From: Delphinapterus leucas
Lineage: Eukaryota; Chordata; Mammalia; Artiodactyla; Monodontidae
Direction: 5' to 3'
NCBI RefSeq assembly: GCF_002288925.2
Contig: NW_022098045.1
Coordinates: 9,216,535 to 9,280,534 of the forward strand
DNA length: 64,000 nucleotides
Part shown: positions 45,046 to 56,341 of the stretch, piece after piece
Position numbering within the stretch: the stretch's first letter is position 1
How the letters are laid out: each line of letters begins with the position of its first letter
The notes under the pieces: generated by a model
Told to the model about the DNA's origin: nothing
What the model saw: the letters and a program-made list of their open reading frames with translations, nothing else
The model's database searches: none
Made by a program: the position numbers and the translations under genes

Positions 45046-47651
45046 AAGTTCTTGGCTCCTTTCTTTGCTTTGCATCTCCTTCCCTAGCCCAGTATCTACT
45101 ATAGTGTTTTACATGCATGTGGTAGATATATGAAATATTTGAACTACATTCCTTAAAAGGAGCAGCTAATATTTTCCAAACAGAAAGACACACTTTATTT
45201 AACAATCCTACATATGAGTGCATGAAAGAGAGAACTCAAGAAACCCAATGAACAGTCCGAGACCATAGGACACACTGGGGACAGGTCTCAGGTTAAAATC
45301 AAAACTCTTGAACCTTAAATAAGCTCTTCAAGGTCAGATAAAGCGTTCCCTGAATGTACGATTTCACAGTGGGCAATGGTCCATCAGGAGACAGAAGAGA
45401 GCAGACAGATGGCAGGGCTTCTGGAAATCTTCTCAGGTCTCATGCGATTCCTGGACACACCACACACCAACATCAGGGCCTCAGTCAAAGGCATTAGGAG
45501 AGCAGAGACAGACTCCACAATGCCTGGAAGGTACATTATGTTCGCTAGAAGAATGTTGTCCACTGTGGCCCACACGTGAAGAGAAGGGAGTTAAGGCAGA
45601 TGAGAAGAAACCACAGTACAGGTAACTCTCTATCCCTACCTACTCCTCCATACACTGGCCTTCCATTTCACACCTTCCTGGAAAATAAAGAGCAGGAAAA
45701 CAAGGAGTGCTTCAGACTAATACCACAAACGATATTTTGCAGACATAGTGAAGTGGCTGCTGCCAAACGATTCCCCTACGGGGTCCTCTGCTGGTGCAGG
45801 GTATGCAGGGGAGCTCCACCTGGGGGCAGTGCCCCGCTGCCCCCTTTTGTGTTCTCACACAGTTTAGCCCATCCTTCATCATTCTGTGAGTAGTCAGTAC
45901 AGACTGGTACCGGCAGTGCTAGTGTTCTGGCCTCCTGCACTAACTTAGCTACCCTCGGGGATCTCTAGTCTTCAAGTTTAAAGTCATTGGACTAGCTGAT
46001 TTTGTTAAACGTATGAGGTGTAACCGTGACGGAAAATGTAATGAAGAAATTGGTATAGGTAAGTAAACTTAGAGGTAACGGCCACTATCTACTAAAGATC
46101 AGCCAGAGATTCTGATTAAACGTCCCTGAAGTGGGACGCCCACTGCCAATGGGAAAATAGGTTTCCATTCACCAAACCCATTGCAATGACATATTATTTA
46201 GGACAAGTCCATTGAACAAAGAGTGGGGCATTGAAGGCCACGCTGTGTGTAAAGTGGCAGAGGGGCAAGGATGACAGCCACCAGCAGGGCCTTGTGGGTT
46301 TCTTCACAAATAGCATGTGCCACTCTCTCCCCGGGGGACTGACCTTCCCCTCTTCAAATCCCTGAACTGAGCCGGAACTTTGACCCTAGAGAACTTGATA
46401 AATGCACGTTTGCCATTAGGAGGGGAACCCTTAGTACTACTCCATCCTCCAGGGCATCTTTCCCCCTCATCTCCTGCCTCCCAGGTTTGCAAAAGAGAAA
46501 GGGTGACACGTTGGAACTTGAGCATAACTTAACACTAAAGAAAATCTCCATAAAATGAGTCCACGCAGTGGCACATCCAATCACATTAGCCTTGAGAAGC
46601 TTAACTCAGAGAGCGGAATGTTGAAAATCAATCACACACCCAGCATCCCAGAAAAAGCCTTCAGCAGCCAAGAAACCACAAAGGTCTGAGTGTGTGACAG
46701 GGTCCAGAAGATGGGAGGCACAGGTGGAATCAATGTACTTGCAGTTGTTTCCTCAGTACCTCCGATTTGATCATTTTGCTTTTTTTCGGTTTGTTTTGAG
46801 AGGCAAGACAGTTGGGATAAAACTGGCATCTAAAGTGCTCATGTGTGTCAGGTTGTTCCTTTCTTTTTAAGGGAAACACTAGAAAGGAGATATTAATTGA
46901 CAAGGGGAAGCCCTGGGCCATTTTGCCCTACTTAGTGCTTTGCTCAGACATTCTAGTGGAGAGACAGCATCGTCTCCATTTGTCTCTCTTTGTCTGTGGT
47001 TCTTTATTAGGATAGAAGGGGAAAGAGAGCAGAGATGAGCATGAGAGAGAAAGGCAAAGACATGCAGGAGTTTACTGTGGGGAGGGAGGGCCCATAGCTG
47101 AGTGAGTATGGAAGCCAGAGGGATGGAGAAGAAGAAAGCAAGAGAAGGGAGAAGACAAGAGTTGAATACTCAGATGCCGAAGGCCCTCAGCAGATGACGT
47201 GGAGGAGTGATGCGCTGGCCAGGAGGAGAGTCCAGAGTGGGTGGTGGGGACCGCGGTGAACTGAGGAACGCTGGCCTGTCTACTCAGCTCCAGCCTGCGC
47301 TGATCAGGAGAGAACATGGGCTTGGTGTTGCCGGATCTTCTGATTTTTTTCCAAAGCAGTCTGGCATCCAAACTTTTATGTGAATTATTCTACTTCCTAA
47401 ATATTGGTAAAATACTATTCATCATAAAAAATGCCTGCAGGGCAGATTTGACCCAAGGCCCACCAGTGTGTAGGCAAAGAACGAGTGACGAAAGGGTCAG
47501 ACACCCACCAGATAGGAATGGGTTGATTTTCACAAAACAGAGGGTGGCTGAAGAGGAAGAATAAAGAGAGAGTTGACAAAGAAGCCAAGCGGGATGCCGG
47601 ATCATCAGTGCATGGGGGTGGCGGCTGACGTGTGCATCTTGGAGTCTGGAA
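45046..47651. other. Largely non-repetitive non-coding stretch
   Basis: About 2.6 kb with no recognised repeat family. A reverse frame at 45384-45575 follows a fair acceptor tract but has no good donor. A forward alternative over the same bases has an acceptor-like 'gatttcacag' and the donor CAG|GTAACT at about 45620, so a non-coding exon is possible. A purine-rich patch lies at about 47000-47165. Confidence 0.4.
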
Positions 47652-47653
47652 TA

Positions 47654-48158
47654 CAGGCATATCTCATTTTATTGCACTTTGCTATATTGCCCTTTGCAGA
47701 TAATGCTTTTTTTTTTTAACAAATTGAAGGTCTGTGGCAACCTTGCGTGGAGCGAGTCAATTGGGGCCATTTTTCCAACAACACTTGCTTCATGTCTCTG
47801 TGTCACATGTTGGTAACTCTTGCAGTATTTCAAACATTTTCTTTGTTATTGTATTTGTTATAGTGATTGTGATCAGTGATCTTTGATGTTACTATTGCAA
47901 AAAGATTACCCCTTGCTGAAAGGCTCAGATGATGGTTAGCATTATTTTTAGCAATAAAGTATTTTTTAATTAACGTATGTGCATTGATTTTTTTTTGACA
48001 TAATGTTACTGCGCACTTAATAAACTACAGTATGGTATACAGATAATTTTTATATGCACTGGGAAACCAAAAAAAAATCGTGTGACTCACTTTATTGCAA
48101 TATTCACTTTATTGCAGTGGTCTGGAACCAAACCCGCAATATCTCTGAAGTTTGCCTG
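47654..48158 (-). mobile_element. Tigger1-derived non-autonomous DNA transposon
   Basis: The ends are 'caggcatatctcattttatt' and the complementary 'gcaatatctctgaagtttgcctg' less the outer bases; 'gtctgtggcaaccttgcgtg', 'tctttgatgttactattgca' and 'tgactcactttattgcaat' are also seen, all typical of Tigger1 (pogo superfamily). TA precedes the left end. At about 505 bp the transposase region is absent. Strand is given relative to the usual consensus direction. Confidence 0.88.
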
Positions 48159-48345
48159 TTCTTACTTGAATGCCAGGTTTTGTTGGGCAAGTTACTTGAC
48201 TTCTGTGGGCTTCCACTCCCCCATCTGTGAACAGGGGAATGGTAGTGACCTTGCGTGGTTGTTGAGATGATGAGATGAGCACTCTTTATGGACGTGCCTG
48301 GCCTAGAGATGATGCTCCGTAGATGTTGGTTGACTTTCATCTTTT
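48159..48345 (+). repeat. MIR SINE
   Basis: Contains 'gggcaagttacttgacttct', 'ccatctgtgaacaggggaat' and 'gttgttgagatgatgagatg' in MIR sense order, directly next to the Tigger1 end, which suggests that Tigger1 inserted at or in the MIR. Confidence 0.75.
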
Positions 48346-48769
48346 CCTTTTAGCAGATGGAATAGTTGGGTCCCAAGAAGGTAACTCACTGGTCTGAAGG
48401 ACCAGACTGGTATTCTCTGGAAAGCCATTTAACAGGCCATTGAGGAATTATGAGTCCTTCTGAGAATTCTAGGAAATACATGGAATTTCTCTTCAGAAAA
48501 AAATACATAGCAAAACACATACAAATACACATCACTTACAATTTCAGGAGGTCACAGGTCCTCTGAAACCTATCCATGAACTCCAGGTCAGGATCACTTA
48601 CTTATAATGATTCTATCCCAAAGCATCAGAAAAGAGGAAGTATCATGATCATTGGTGACTGGTGTTGGTGAAGACAGGGTCAGACCCAGACGCAGAGCTT
48701 GGGACGGGCGCCTGGGAGGTGGGAGCGCGTGCACACGTTTCACGCGCCTGCTGCTGTCGGCTGACTCAC
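48346..48769. other. Non-coding stretch ending in a CpG-rich patch
   Basis: About ten CpG sites fall within 48685-48770, against a CpG-poor background. It is too short to be called a CpG island by the usual size rule. Confidence 0.45.
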
Positions 48770-49015
48770 CTCTGCCCCTGCATCAAGGAAAAGGAATTGT
48801 CCATACCGCCTACCTGAGGACCCGTCTCTGATCGAAATGTTTCCAAGGAGCCGAAGGGCTGCGGACAGATGGAATTGAGTGGGAGGCAAACTACCTTTGT
48901 CACTATTGGAAGGAGATGAGCTAAAGGAATGCTCCCCCGCGGGATTCCTGAGTGACAGGCTGACGGTGAGCTCTACTGGGCCCACCGGTGGGCACGTCGA
49001 GATATTCGGAAACAC
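48770..49015 (-). CDS. Candidate coding exon, unknown protein
   Basis: On the reverse strand a long pyrimidine tract 'gttcctactttgtttctgaaag' ends just before 49015, and 82 codons are open down to the donor GAG|GTGAGT at 48770. A second donor, CAG|GTAGGC, would end the exon at 48814 (202 bases). That shorter form leaves one base of a split codon, which fits the two-base start of the exon at 43353-43564. The long form ends on a codon boundary and fits that exon's alternative acceptor. The peptide starts VFPNISTCPPVGPVELTVSL and holds two N-glycosylation-type NIS sites, which suggests a secreted or membrane protein if real. No family recognised, and no second species is available to test conservation. 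Confidence 0.3.
48980..48993. other. Perfect 14-bp palindrome
   Basis: GCCCACCGGTGGGC reads the same on both strands. It lies inside the candidate exon and near the CpG-rich patch. Confidence 0.9.
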
Positions 49016-50379
49016 CTTTCAGAAACAAAGTAGGAACCCAAGGCGATAATGGAAACCAGGTGCCCTCTCCCTGAAGGTAATGCCCTGCACATGTACTAAC
49101 AAAACACTACCAGGTAACAGGTAGCAACCCAGCCACAATACACACCCATCTTACCTGTGTCTAAACTTTGCAGAGTAATCTTCGGAGACATTTTGGAAAT
49201 GCCACCTAAACCCATTCTTCACGCCTCAGCAATTACTACGCTTGTCACAGAAATGACTTTATTATGTAATTGCTCCTTCTTCCGTATTTACCTAAAACTC
49301 AAGATTGAGGCCTTCTAAGTGTTTCCTAAGAAATATATTTGTAAATAGATCTGGTCCTTCTCGAGCTGAAGCATCTGTGATTCTATTGTTCTTATATGTA
49401 AATTAAAGATAAGAAAAGCTAAGAATCCTGCAGGGAGAAAGATCTGTAGAATGGGAAGGGGCCAAGGAGACCCCAAGCTGAGGCCAAGCCTTCCTCTCAG
49501 AGAAAGCCGCAGGCCTCCCCCTGCTGGCCACCGGGAAGGGCGAGGATTTCCCCAGAAAATCCAAAGCCCTCAGGATCTGCCACATAAGGTTTGGGAATCT
49601 GTGTTCTCCTCAACTACCATACTATTAAAGAAGGCAGGTGGCACTTGGGACCTGCAGGAAATAAGCAAAATGTCTTGGAAAATTTAAATCATATAGGAAT
49701 TTCCCAGGTTTCCAGTTCACGGCTTCCCATCTTTCGAGGTGTTTATTTTGGAAAATGGAAATCAGTGGCCCTGTTTCTTATTCATTGTTTAAAATAATGA
49801 TTTCCTAAAAAGCATTTTTCCGGTTTTATTATCTACCTCTCCCTTTACCACTGCAAAGAAACAGGAAGAAGAAGAATATATAAGCCGGGGTTCCATGTTC
49901 TTAAGTAGATAGGATTTAGACAATGTCCTTGAACTGTTTTCTGGGAGACCTGTGTCTTGTGAGTCCTGTGGGCTCCCCTGCACTCAGGATCTGCCGTGTG
50001 TGCAAGACAAAGACCAGAGTAAATGATGACTGGCCCAAGGTGACCTGTGGGAGGAAGTGGCCGTGGAGGCTTTAAACAGGGACCCAGTGGACTGAATCAT
50101 CATTTTGACTGGAATTCTACCGAGTGGAACTCAAAAAGCTAGAAATTTCCAAAGGGAGGGATAGGGAAGATTCAAGGTCTAGAAGATTATGTTCAGTTGT
50201 AAAAATAAAGATTTATTTTTGCACCCCTGCACTTCATGGACTGCCATAACTATAAAACAGCAGAGCGGTTACGCATACTTTAGGAGAATTAATGTAAACA
50301 GGGCGCTTTGTTTCCATTTGGGGGATAGAAAAAGACAAGAAGCTCTTGTAAGAAAGAAGGCAAAAAATAAGGAGAATAA
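49016..50379. other. Mostly non-repetitive non-coding stretch
   Basis: No repeat family recognised. It carries a weaker CTCF-like motif at 49515-49527. Frames below 85 codons show no motif. Confidence 0.4.
49515..49527 (-). promoter_or_regulatory. Weak CTCF-like motif
   Basis: On the reverse strand CCAGCAGGGGGAG matches the CTCF core at all but the GC that should follow the G run. Low certainty. Confidence 0.3.
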
Positions 50380-50500
50380 TATTTATTGTGTTATATATGT
50401 GTCATTATGTGTACTTTACAGACAAGGAAAGTGAGGCTAAAAAATTCATTTACCTATAGCCACACGGAAGTGACCAAACTACAATTCAAAAATAGTGTAT
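50380..50500 (-). repeat. MIR fragment, reverse strand
   Basis: The words 'gtactttacagacaaggaaa' and 'gtgaggctaaaaaattcatt' follow the reverse complement of the MIR core. Confidence 0.6.
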
Positions 50501-50621
50501 GCCCTTTCCCTACAAAAAGGAAGACAGAAATGTCAAAGTTTCGTTCTGCCAGCCTCACAATTTTCCCTCTCACAAAGCTGAACCATTTCTTTCTTGCCCT
50601 CAGTGCTTCTTTTCACATTGT

Positions 50622-50635
50622 CCACAAGGTGGCAG
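50622..50635 (+). promoter_or_regulatory. Predicted CTCF binding motif
   Basis: CCACAAGGTGGCAG followed by CG matches the CTCF core with one tolerated change at the Y position. It points forward, opposite to the motif at 6.0 kb. Confidence 0.5.
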
Positions 50636-50877
50636 CGTTTCTCCAACCACACAGTCGTCAGCAACTAAAGCTAGAGGAATCAGCTGATCTAGCTAGAAGT
50701 AGAAATCAGGGGACAACCAATACGAAACATATAAAAAGAGGAAAAGCTCCAAAATTGTGATGGTGTGCTAAAGGCATAAAGACTTTAAAACTCTACTTTC
50801 AAATTTAATAACTTCCAGCCTCTCTGTGTTTAAAAAAATTAATTCACAGCCGATTATTTTAGAGCTACCTTGTTCCA

Positions 50878-50890
50878 CCACTTGATGGCG
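50878..50890 (+). promoter_or_regulatory. CTCF-like motif
   Basis: CCACTTGATGGCG has one core mismatch. It lies 256 bp from the better motif at 50622 and points the same way. Confidence 0.35.
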
Positions 50891-50939
50891 ATAAAGACCC
50901 GTTTAACATCTAAAGCCCATTTTCTTTTTTGACAGTTCG

Positions 50940-51140
50940 TAATTCTGCACACCACTGTACACAAAATAGATGAACAACAAGGGCCTACCGTACAGCACAG
51001 GGAACTATATGCAATATCTTGTAATAACCTATAATGAAAAAGAATCTGAAAAAGGATATATATGTATCTGAATCCCTTCACTGTATACCTGAAGCTAACA
51101 ACATTGTAAATTAACCATACTTCAATTAAATACATTTTTT
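50940..51140 (+). mobile_element. L1 3'UTR fragment
   Basis: Contains 'aaaatagatgaacaacaagg', 'cctaccgtacagcacaggga' and 'ctatatgcaatatcttgtaa', ending 'accatacttcaattaaatac'. This is the 3' end of a cetartiodactyl L1 subtype, 5'-truncated to about 200 bp. Confidence 0.85.
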
Positions 51141-53278
51141 AAAACTCTTATTGTTCCTGAAGTTATCAGTGGAGTTAAAAAAAAAGAAAGTTGGTAATTC
51201 AGTTCCAAAAGTTCAGCAGTCTGTGCCTTTATCCATAGTTCCCAGTCTCATTCTGTTCAAGATGCTGTGAGTAGGTTGCCTGATCTTTCACAAGGCCCTT
51301 CCCTTCTGTCTGAGCTGTCTCTGGGAGCTAGCACAGGATTCTCAGACTCACACTTTCTCTGTGCTTGGTCTAATACATTTAGCAATTTTCCACCTCTAAT
51401 CCGCATCCCTCCACAATTAACTAAGCCTTCTTGGCTTCCTCCTTCAAATTGTTTCTGAATTTCCAACTCCTTCCTGTCTGGCCCTATGCCATCCACACAC
51501 CTAACTCCCATGACCCTCCATTACCATCATTCCACACAGCCTTAGACACGGACACTGTGTAATGCAGTTCCTAACTCGGTGTACCTAGTGGTGCAAGCAG
51601 CCCTCAGACAGCTCCTTGAATCTGAGACCATGTCTCACGAAGGTGAGGCCAGCTTTAAGCTTTCAGCAGAAAGCCTAGCGTGATGTCTGCACTCCATGTG
51701 GGTTTATTGAATGAACTGGTCATTGTGAAACTGCGATTTCCTTTGCTTCAGTGATGTTCATGATAAATTTCCCCAGAGGAGGCGCTCTGTCAGTACATCT
51801 GTTTTGACATGGGCCTGGCACTTGCCCTGGTGATCCATGAAGGTGATGATTGTAGGGGTGAGTCAATGTCACACGGGAGAAGGGGAGAATTTGTCCATGA
51901 CGGGGGAGTACTGAGCAGCGTGCTGATCTGGAGGCCGTGACAGAAACCCTGTTGGGCTTTTACAGTGGTGGTGATCCCCCAGGCTGAAGCTTCATCCTTC
52001 TAGGATGGCCTGCTTCCAGGATCAACAGGCAACTTGAATGCAGTGTCAAGCCTTCTGTGGATTTTTTTTTTTCCTTAGATGAGTTAAATTATACATCAAG
52101 ATGCTATTGCTTTGGGCTTTTTAGCAATAATTTCTTGGCCGAACATTGAATGGAGAGGATTCAGGAAGCCACTCAGGAAATAAAGGAAAGGTTAGCAAAT
52201 GGGACCTCTGAGGTGGGATGGGGAAAGCTGAAGAGGTGTCTTCTTCATAGCTCCTTAAGTATTTCAAGTTTGTTAAAGAAAGGAATTAATTAATAGGAGT
52301 TGTCCTTAGAGAAAGGAAGTAGTCTTCACGAAATCATGTCTATCTCTACTCTTTTTTTTTCTTCTGTGACTGTAATTAAGGATGCTCGATTTTTCTTTTT
52401 CTTTTTTTTTTTTTTCGTCTACCGTATTACCGCTCAGACTGCAACTTTGTGCCAAACGAGGCAATGACTTCTTGGCATTCAAATCATACACACGGGTGTT
52501 TGTAGACAGTTATCATATCATTAGTCACTGCCTAGTTAGACCTGCTTTCATGTTTCCACATAAATGAATCCCTCCTACTCCCTCAGTCATGTCTGTCCTT
52601 ACTCTCTGATCTTCTTCCAGTATTTCCATCTCTTCTGGGCCCCAGGGCACCTCACTGATGAGAGTTACCCAGAAGGAAACCAGAGTTACCCAGAAGGAAA
52701 CCAGGGTGTGTGGACTCGGGTTAACCCTTTTCATACCCTTTTCCAAAGTTGGAACCAGGAACAAAGAAACTTCATTATGGTGGCCACCTTACTTGTACAA
52801 AATGTCTAAACTGGTTTTAAAGTGCTTGACTATTTGCCAGCTGTACTCATAACAGAAAATTTGCAAGCGTACCTCTATAATACGTTATAATACATTTAAT
52901 GTCTTTGTCCCCATAACGCTCAAACTTTATAACAGGGACAATAGCCTTTTGTAAAAGGGGATAGGGTGAGATTCAAGGAGAGCAGAGAAGATGGGATGGC
53001 GACCACAGGAAGAGGTCTTAACCTTGTGTGGGAAGAGACTGTCCTTGGAGAGCGCTGGCAAATAGTCACACTGGGTGCAGACACAAACCAGTTAAAAAGG
53101 GATGTGAGGAATAGATGGAGGAAGATGGAAGTTGGGTTGATGGTCCCCTGTTGACCTCAATTTTCTTGGTGAATCAGGAGGCAAGATGGTCAGCTAAGAG
53201 AGAATAGGACTGAGGATGGAAGGGGTTTTGAAAGTGAAGGCTGGGGGGGCAGGGAAGGGAAGGAGTGGGAGTTTGGGG
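51141..53278. other. Non-coding stretch with an L2 trace and a 21-bp tandem duplication
   Basis: An L2-like forward trace covers about 51440-51720 ('gggtttattgaatgaactgg'). The perfect duplication at 52661-52702 is listed. Remaining frames are short and motif-free. Confidence 0.45.
52661..52702. repeat. Perfect 21-bp tandem duplication
   Basis: A 21-bp unit starting AGAGTTACCCAG and ending GGAAACC occurs twice head to tail (52661-52681 and 52682-52702) without mismatch. Confidence 0.92.
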
Positions 53279-53410
53279 TTAGCAGATGCAAGCTATTATA
53301 TATAGAACAGATAAACAACAAGGTCCTACTGTACAGCACAGGGAACTATATTCAATGTCCTGTGATAAAGCGTAATGCAAAAGACCACTAAACATCATTT
53401 CTATAAAAAA
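53279..53410 (+). mobile_element. L1 3'UTR fragment
   Basis: The words 'gcagatgcaagctattatat', 'aacagataaacaacaaggtc' and 'ctactgtacagcacagggaa' follow an L1 3'UTR subtype. It stops before the usual 3' end, so both sides are truncated. Confidence 0.8.
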
Positions 53411-53466
53411 TGTGAACGCTGGACCGACCACGGGAAGAGGAAATCACTGAGAGCCCGGCTAAATCT

Positions 53467-53494
53467 GGAAACCCTGACCGGGAAACCCTGACCG
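53467..53494. repeat. 14-bp tandem duplication
   Basis: GGAAACCCTGACCG occurs twice in direct succession with no mismatch. Confidence 0.9.
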
Positions 53495-53559
53495 GGAAGC
53501 TTCAATCTGCACTCCCAGTTTTCTTTTCCAGCCAATTATATCATCCATGATTGTTCATT

Positions 53560-53780
53560 CTGTTGAACATTCCTGATCCTGCCCTCTCTTCTCCATCCTA
53601 ACTGCTGCTCTCTTGGTACAAGATTTCATCACTTTTCACCTGCACCTGATTGTTTCCCATCTCCCATCTCACACTGCCTGTCTTCCTTCTTTCTTGCAGC
53701 TGCCACAGTGACATCTCTCACCACCCAATCTGATCATGACTCCCTAGCTTAAAAGACATCCACGGCTCCCTTGGCCATGG
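53560..53780 (+). repeat. L2 LINE fragment
   Basis: The words 'cctaactgctgctctcttgg' and 'tctgatcatgactccctagc' with 'ttaaaagacatccacggctc' follow L2 in the sense direction. Confidence 0.6.
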
Positions 53781-53829
53781 GATGGAAACCATGTTCCTTT
53801 CCTCTGCACATGATATTTTGGTAAATTGA

Positions 53830-54245
53830 AAAGTGGCAATGAAATTTTCCCTTCCCTGTGTGTATGCACCTTTGCAAACTGACTTTGCAGTTCTTCCCAT
53901 CAAGAGATGGAGTCCATTTCTCCACTGCTTTAACTTGGGCTTGGGCGTGTGATTTGCTTTGGCTGATGGGACAAGAGCAAAGTTGACACATGCAGAGATT
54001 GAAAAAGCCCTCTCTTGCTTTCCTTTGAGACCTTTAGACATCCACGTGAGCAAGTCAGTGGATGACAGACCACATGGAGGGAGGGTCCAGGCATCCTAGA
54101 CATTCCAGCCAAGGCCATCATCAACCCGCCAAACCCAGCTGACCACAGACACATGGACGAACCCAGCCTAGACCAGCTCAGCTAACCCCAGATTTCTGAC
54201 CCACGGGTTTGTGAGCCAAACCATTCCGTTTTCGGGTGGCTGAAG
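53830..54245 (+). mobile_element. MaLR solo LTR, MLT1-type
   Basis: The order 'caagagatggagtccatttc', 'gtgtgatttgctttggctga', 'gacagaccacatggaggga', 'agaccagctcagctaacccc' and 'ttctgacccacgggtttgtg' follows MLT1-type LTRs. No internal sequence is attached. A 111-codon reverse frame inside is chance. Confidence 0.75.
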
Positions 54246-55449
54246 ATTGGAATAGGGTCAGGGAAGTGAGGCACCCAGGGTGCAAAATGTAAGCAGGGCT
54301 TCACTCATATTTCCGTGACCCTGAACGTGAACCTCCTTACATTTTGTACCAAAGGTACCTTACTCACCTCCCTCACCTCACCCTATAGTCCTGGTCCTGC
54401 GTAGTTGGTTACACAGCCATGGATAATGATAAAAGGATCTTCTCCATCTGGCTCCTGGAAGCTTTATTCTGACCAATCACAGCACCCGTACCACGGCCAC
54501 CAGTCCTTTAATCTCCCTGCTGTGTCCTGTGACATGTGTCCAGATAGCTGTGACTTATGACATATTGCCCTGTACTCCTGGTGACAGCTGCTGGGCACCA
54601 GAGTCAGGTACCTTCCCGAAGCTTTACAGCAAATTCAGAAGTCTGCTGATACAAAAAATTCTGCTCGGACAAGGTTAGTGATGCTTATTTAGGCCAAGAG
54701 ATTCTCAACCCTGGATTTTTGAACCAGGAAATTTTGAGAAAATCTGTCAGAGACCTAAAATACTAATCCATTAACACCTGCCTGTGAGATCCCCAGGGCA
54801 TCCTCGAATCTTGAATCGCCTTCCAGAATCAGCCTCCATCACGTGTCCATATACTGCAGTTCTCCTTAGACTTACTTGAGATCCCCACCTCTCCTGAGCC
54901 TGCTGGGATTTTTCCTTCTTGGCACCAGAGAAGTCTAACCGCACTATAGCTCTTTAGCCTGTTGCCCCTTATGTTCTATTTGCCCTTTATGTGGAGGAAC
55001 ACTGAGTCTATTTTTCTAAGCACACATCATTTTTTATACCTTCGCTCAGCTTTTTCTTCTGCTAGAAGGCCCTCCCTTTCATGACTCTGAGAGAGGACTT
55101 TGTTGGTGTGCACCCAGATCCCTGGAACCATATGTGATCCTTTAACCATATCTGGCACCCTTCCTCTGACTTCTGCCTGCTCTGCAGCTAGTGGCTCCCT
55201 CCCGGCACCCAGGACCCTGAAGATGCCCTGCCTATTCCCGATATGCCTGGGAGTTTCATCCCCTCCCTCTGCTCGTCCATCATTGTAGCCCATTACCAAT
55301 GACAGACTGGTGTGGAAGTAGAGAAGCCCAACTCTCTTACTCCAAGGAGGACAAACACCGAGGTGTCATTGACGATCCAGAGCTCGGGGTGAATCTGAGA
55401 CTTCACGTGAAATGGCACTCTTGCTTAGCTTCTTCCCATCCTTATGATA
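54246..55449. other. Non-coding stretch, possible L2 traces
   Basis: The words 'tgctagaaggccctcccttt' near 55065 recall L2, but the trace is weak. A 90-codon reverse frame at 55027-55299 has no motif. Confidence 0.4.
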
Positions 55450-55656
55450 CAGCAAGTCCCCTGCATACGAACCTTCAATTGTGAACTTTTAAAGATGCAA
55501 ACGTGCGTTTGCATGCCCAATCACGTAAGCTCACGTGTCTGACATACAGACATTGTCCCACGCGTCCATCCCTTACAAGTGGTTGTGCTTTTGTGTAATT
55601 TGCTGTACAGTACTATATAGAGTACGGTAGTACAGTATCTTTATTTCAGGGCCCGG

Positions 55657-56341
55657 ATGTCTGGAAGCAAGCTTAAAAGCAGCGGTGATGGGCTTCCCTG
55701 GTGGCGCAGTGGTTGAGCGTCCGCCTGCCGATGCAGGGGACACGGGTTCGTGCCCCGGTCCGGGAAGATCCCACATGCCGCGGAGTGGCTGGGCCCGTGA
55801 GCCATGGCCGCTGAGCCTGCGCGTCCGGAGCCTGTGCTCTGCAACGGCAGAGGCCGCAACGGTGAGAGGCCCGCGTACCGCAAAAAAAAAAAGCAGCGGT
55901 GATGTAGCTGGTACTGCTAAGAAGCGCCAGGAATTGGAGGCCCAGAGAAAGGACGAAGAGAGACAAGAGGAAGAAGGAACTGAAGAACCGAAAAGATTCA
56001 CGACGCAGGGAATGGCGAGGGGATTTTCTTTATGTGAAGAGGCACCGTTAGTTTTTGAGGCACAGGACGGGAACGTAGACTTGTACACGAAGGTTGCAGC
56101 AGCCATTCAGAATGCGTTCCAGTGCTACCGTGTCATCTATGATGAGAATAAAAGAGCTACTACCCAGACACCTATGGGTCGTTTTTTCAAGAGGGTAGAT
56201 AGAATAGAATCCAGCAAGGAACCAGAACCTGTGCCATCCACATCAGGCGTGAGTGAAACTGCAGCTTGCCCTCCGTCTCCTATTGCTGAGGATCCCTCAG
56301 CTCTACCATCCCCCACCCCCTCTCCCTCCTCCAGTCGGTAA
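55657..56341 (+). pseudogene. Tigger-type transposase remnant, N- and C-terminal pieces only
   Basis: An ATG at 55657 starts MSGSKLKSSGD, a typical pogo-type N-terminus. A SINE then interrupts it. From 55905 the frame is open to a stop at 56339-56341 and reads through KKRQELEAQRKDEE, YTKVAAAIQNAFQCYRVIYD and TTQTPMGRFFKRVDRIE to a Ser/Pro-rich tail. Without the SINE (214 bases with duplication, one more than a multiple of three) the two parts share one frame. The CENP-B-like DNA-binding region and the DDE catalytic core are missing, so the product could not be an active transposase. A 218-codon open frame starting in the SINE and continuing into the tail is a by-product. Confidence 0.75.
55691..55888 (+). 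mobile_element. Cetacean CHR-2-type SINE nested in the Tigger-type element
   Basis: Full-length SINE with an A tail. A perfect 16-bp target duplication, AAAAGCAGCGGTGATG, lies at 55675-55690 and 55889-55904 and is Tigger coding sequence, so the SINE is younger than the DNA transposon. Confidence 0.96.

Noticed and set aside
45384..45575. Reverse 63-codon frame with a fair acceptor as a further exon of the 43-49 kb candidate
   Set aside because: No usable donor follows, and a forward-strand reading of the same bases has equal splice support.
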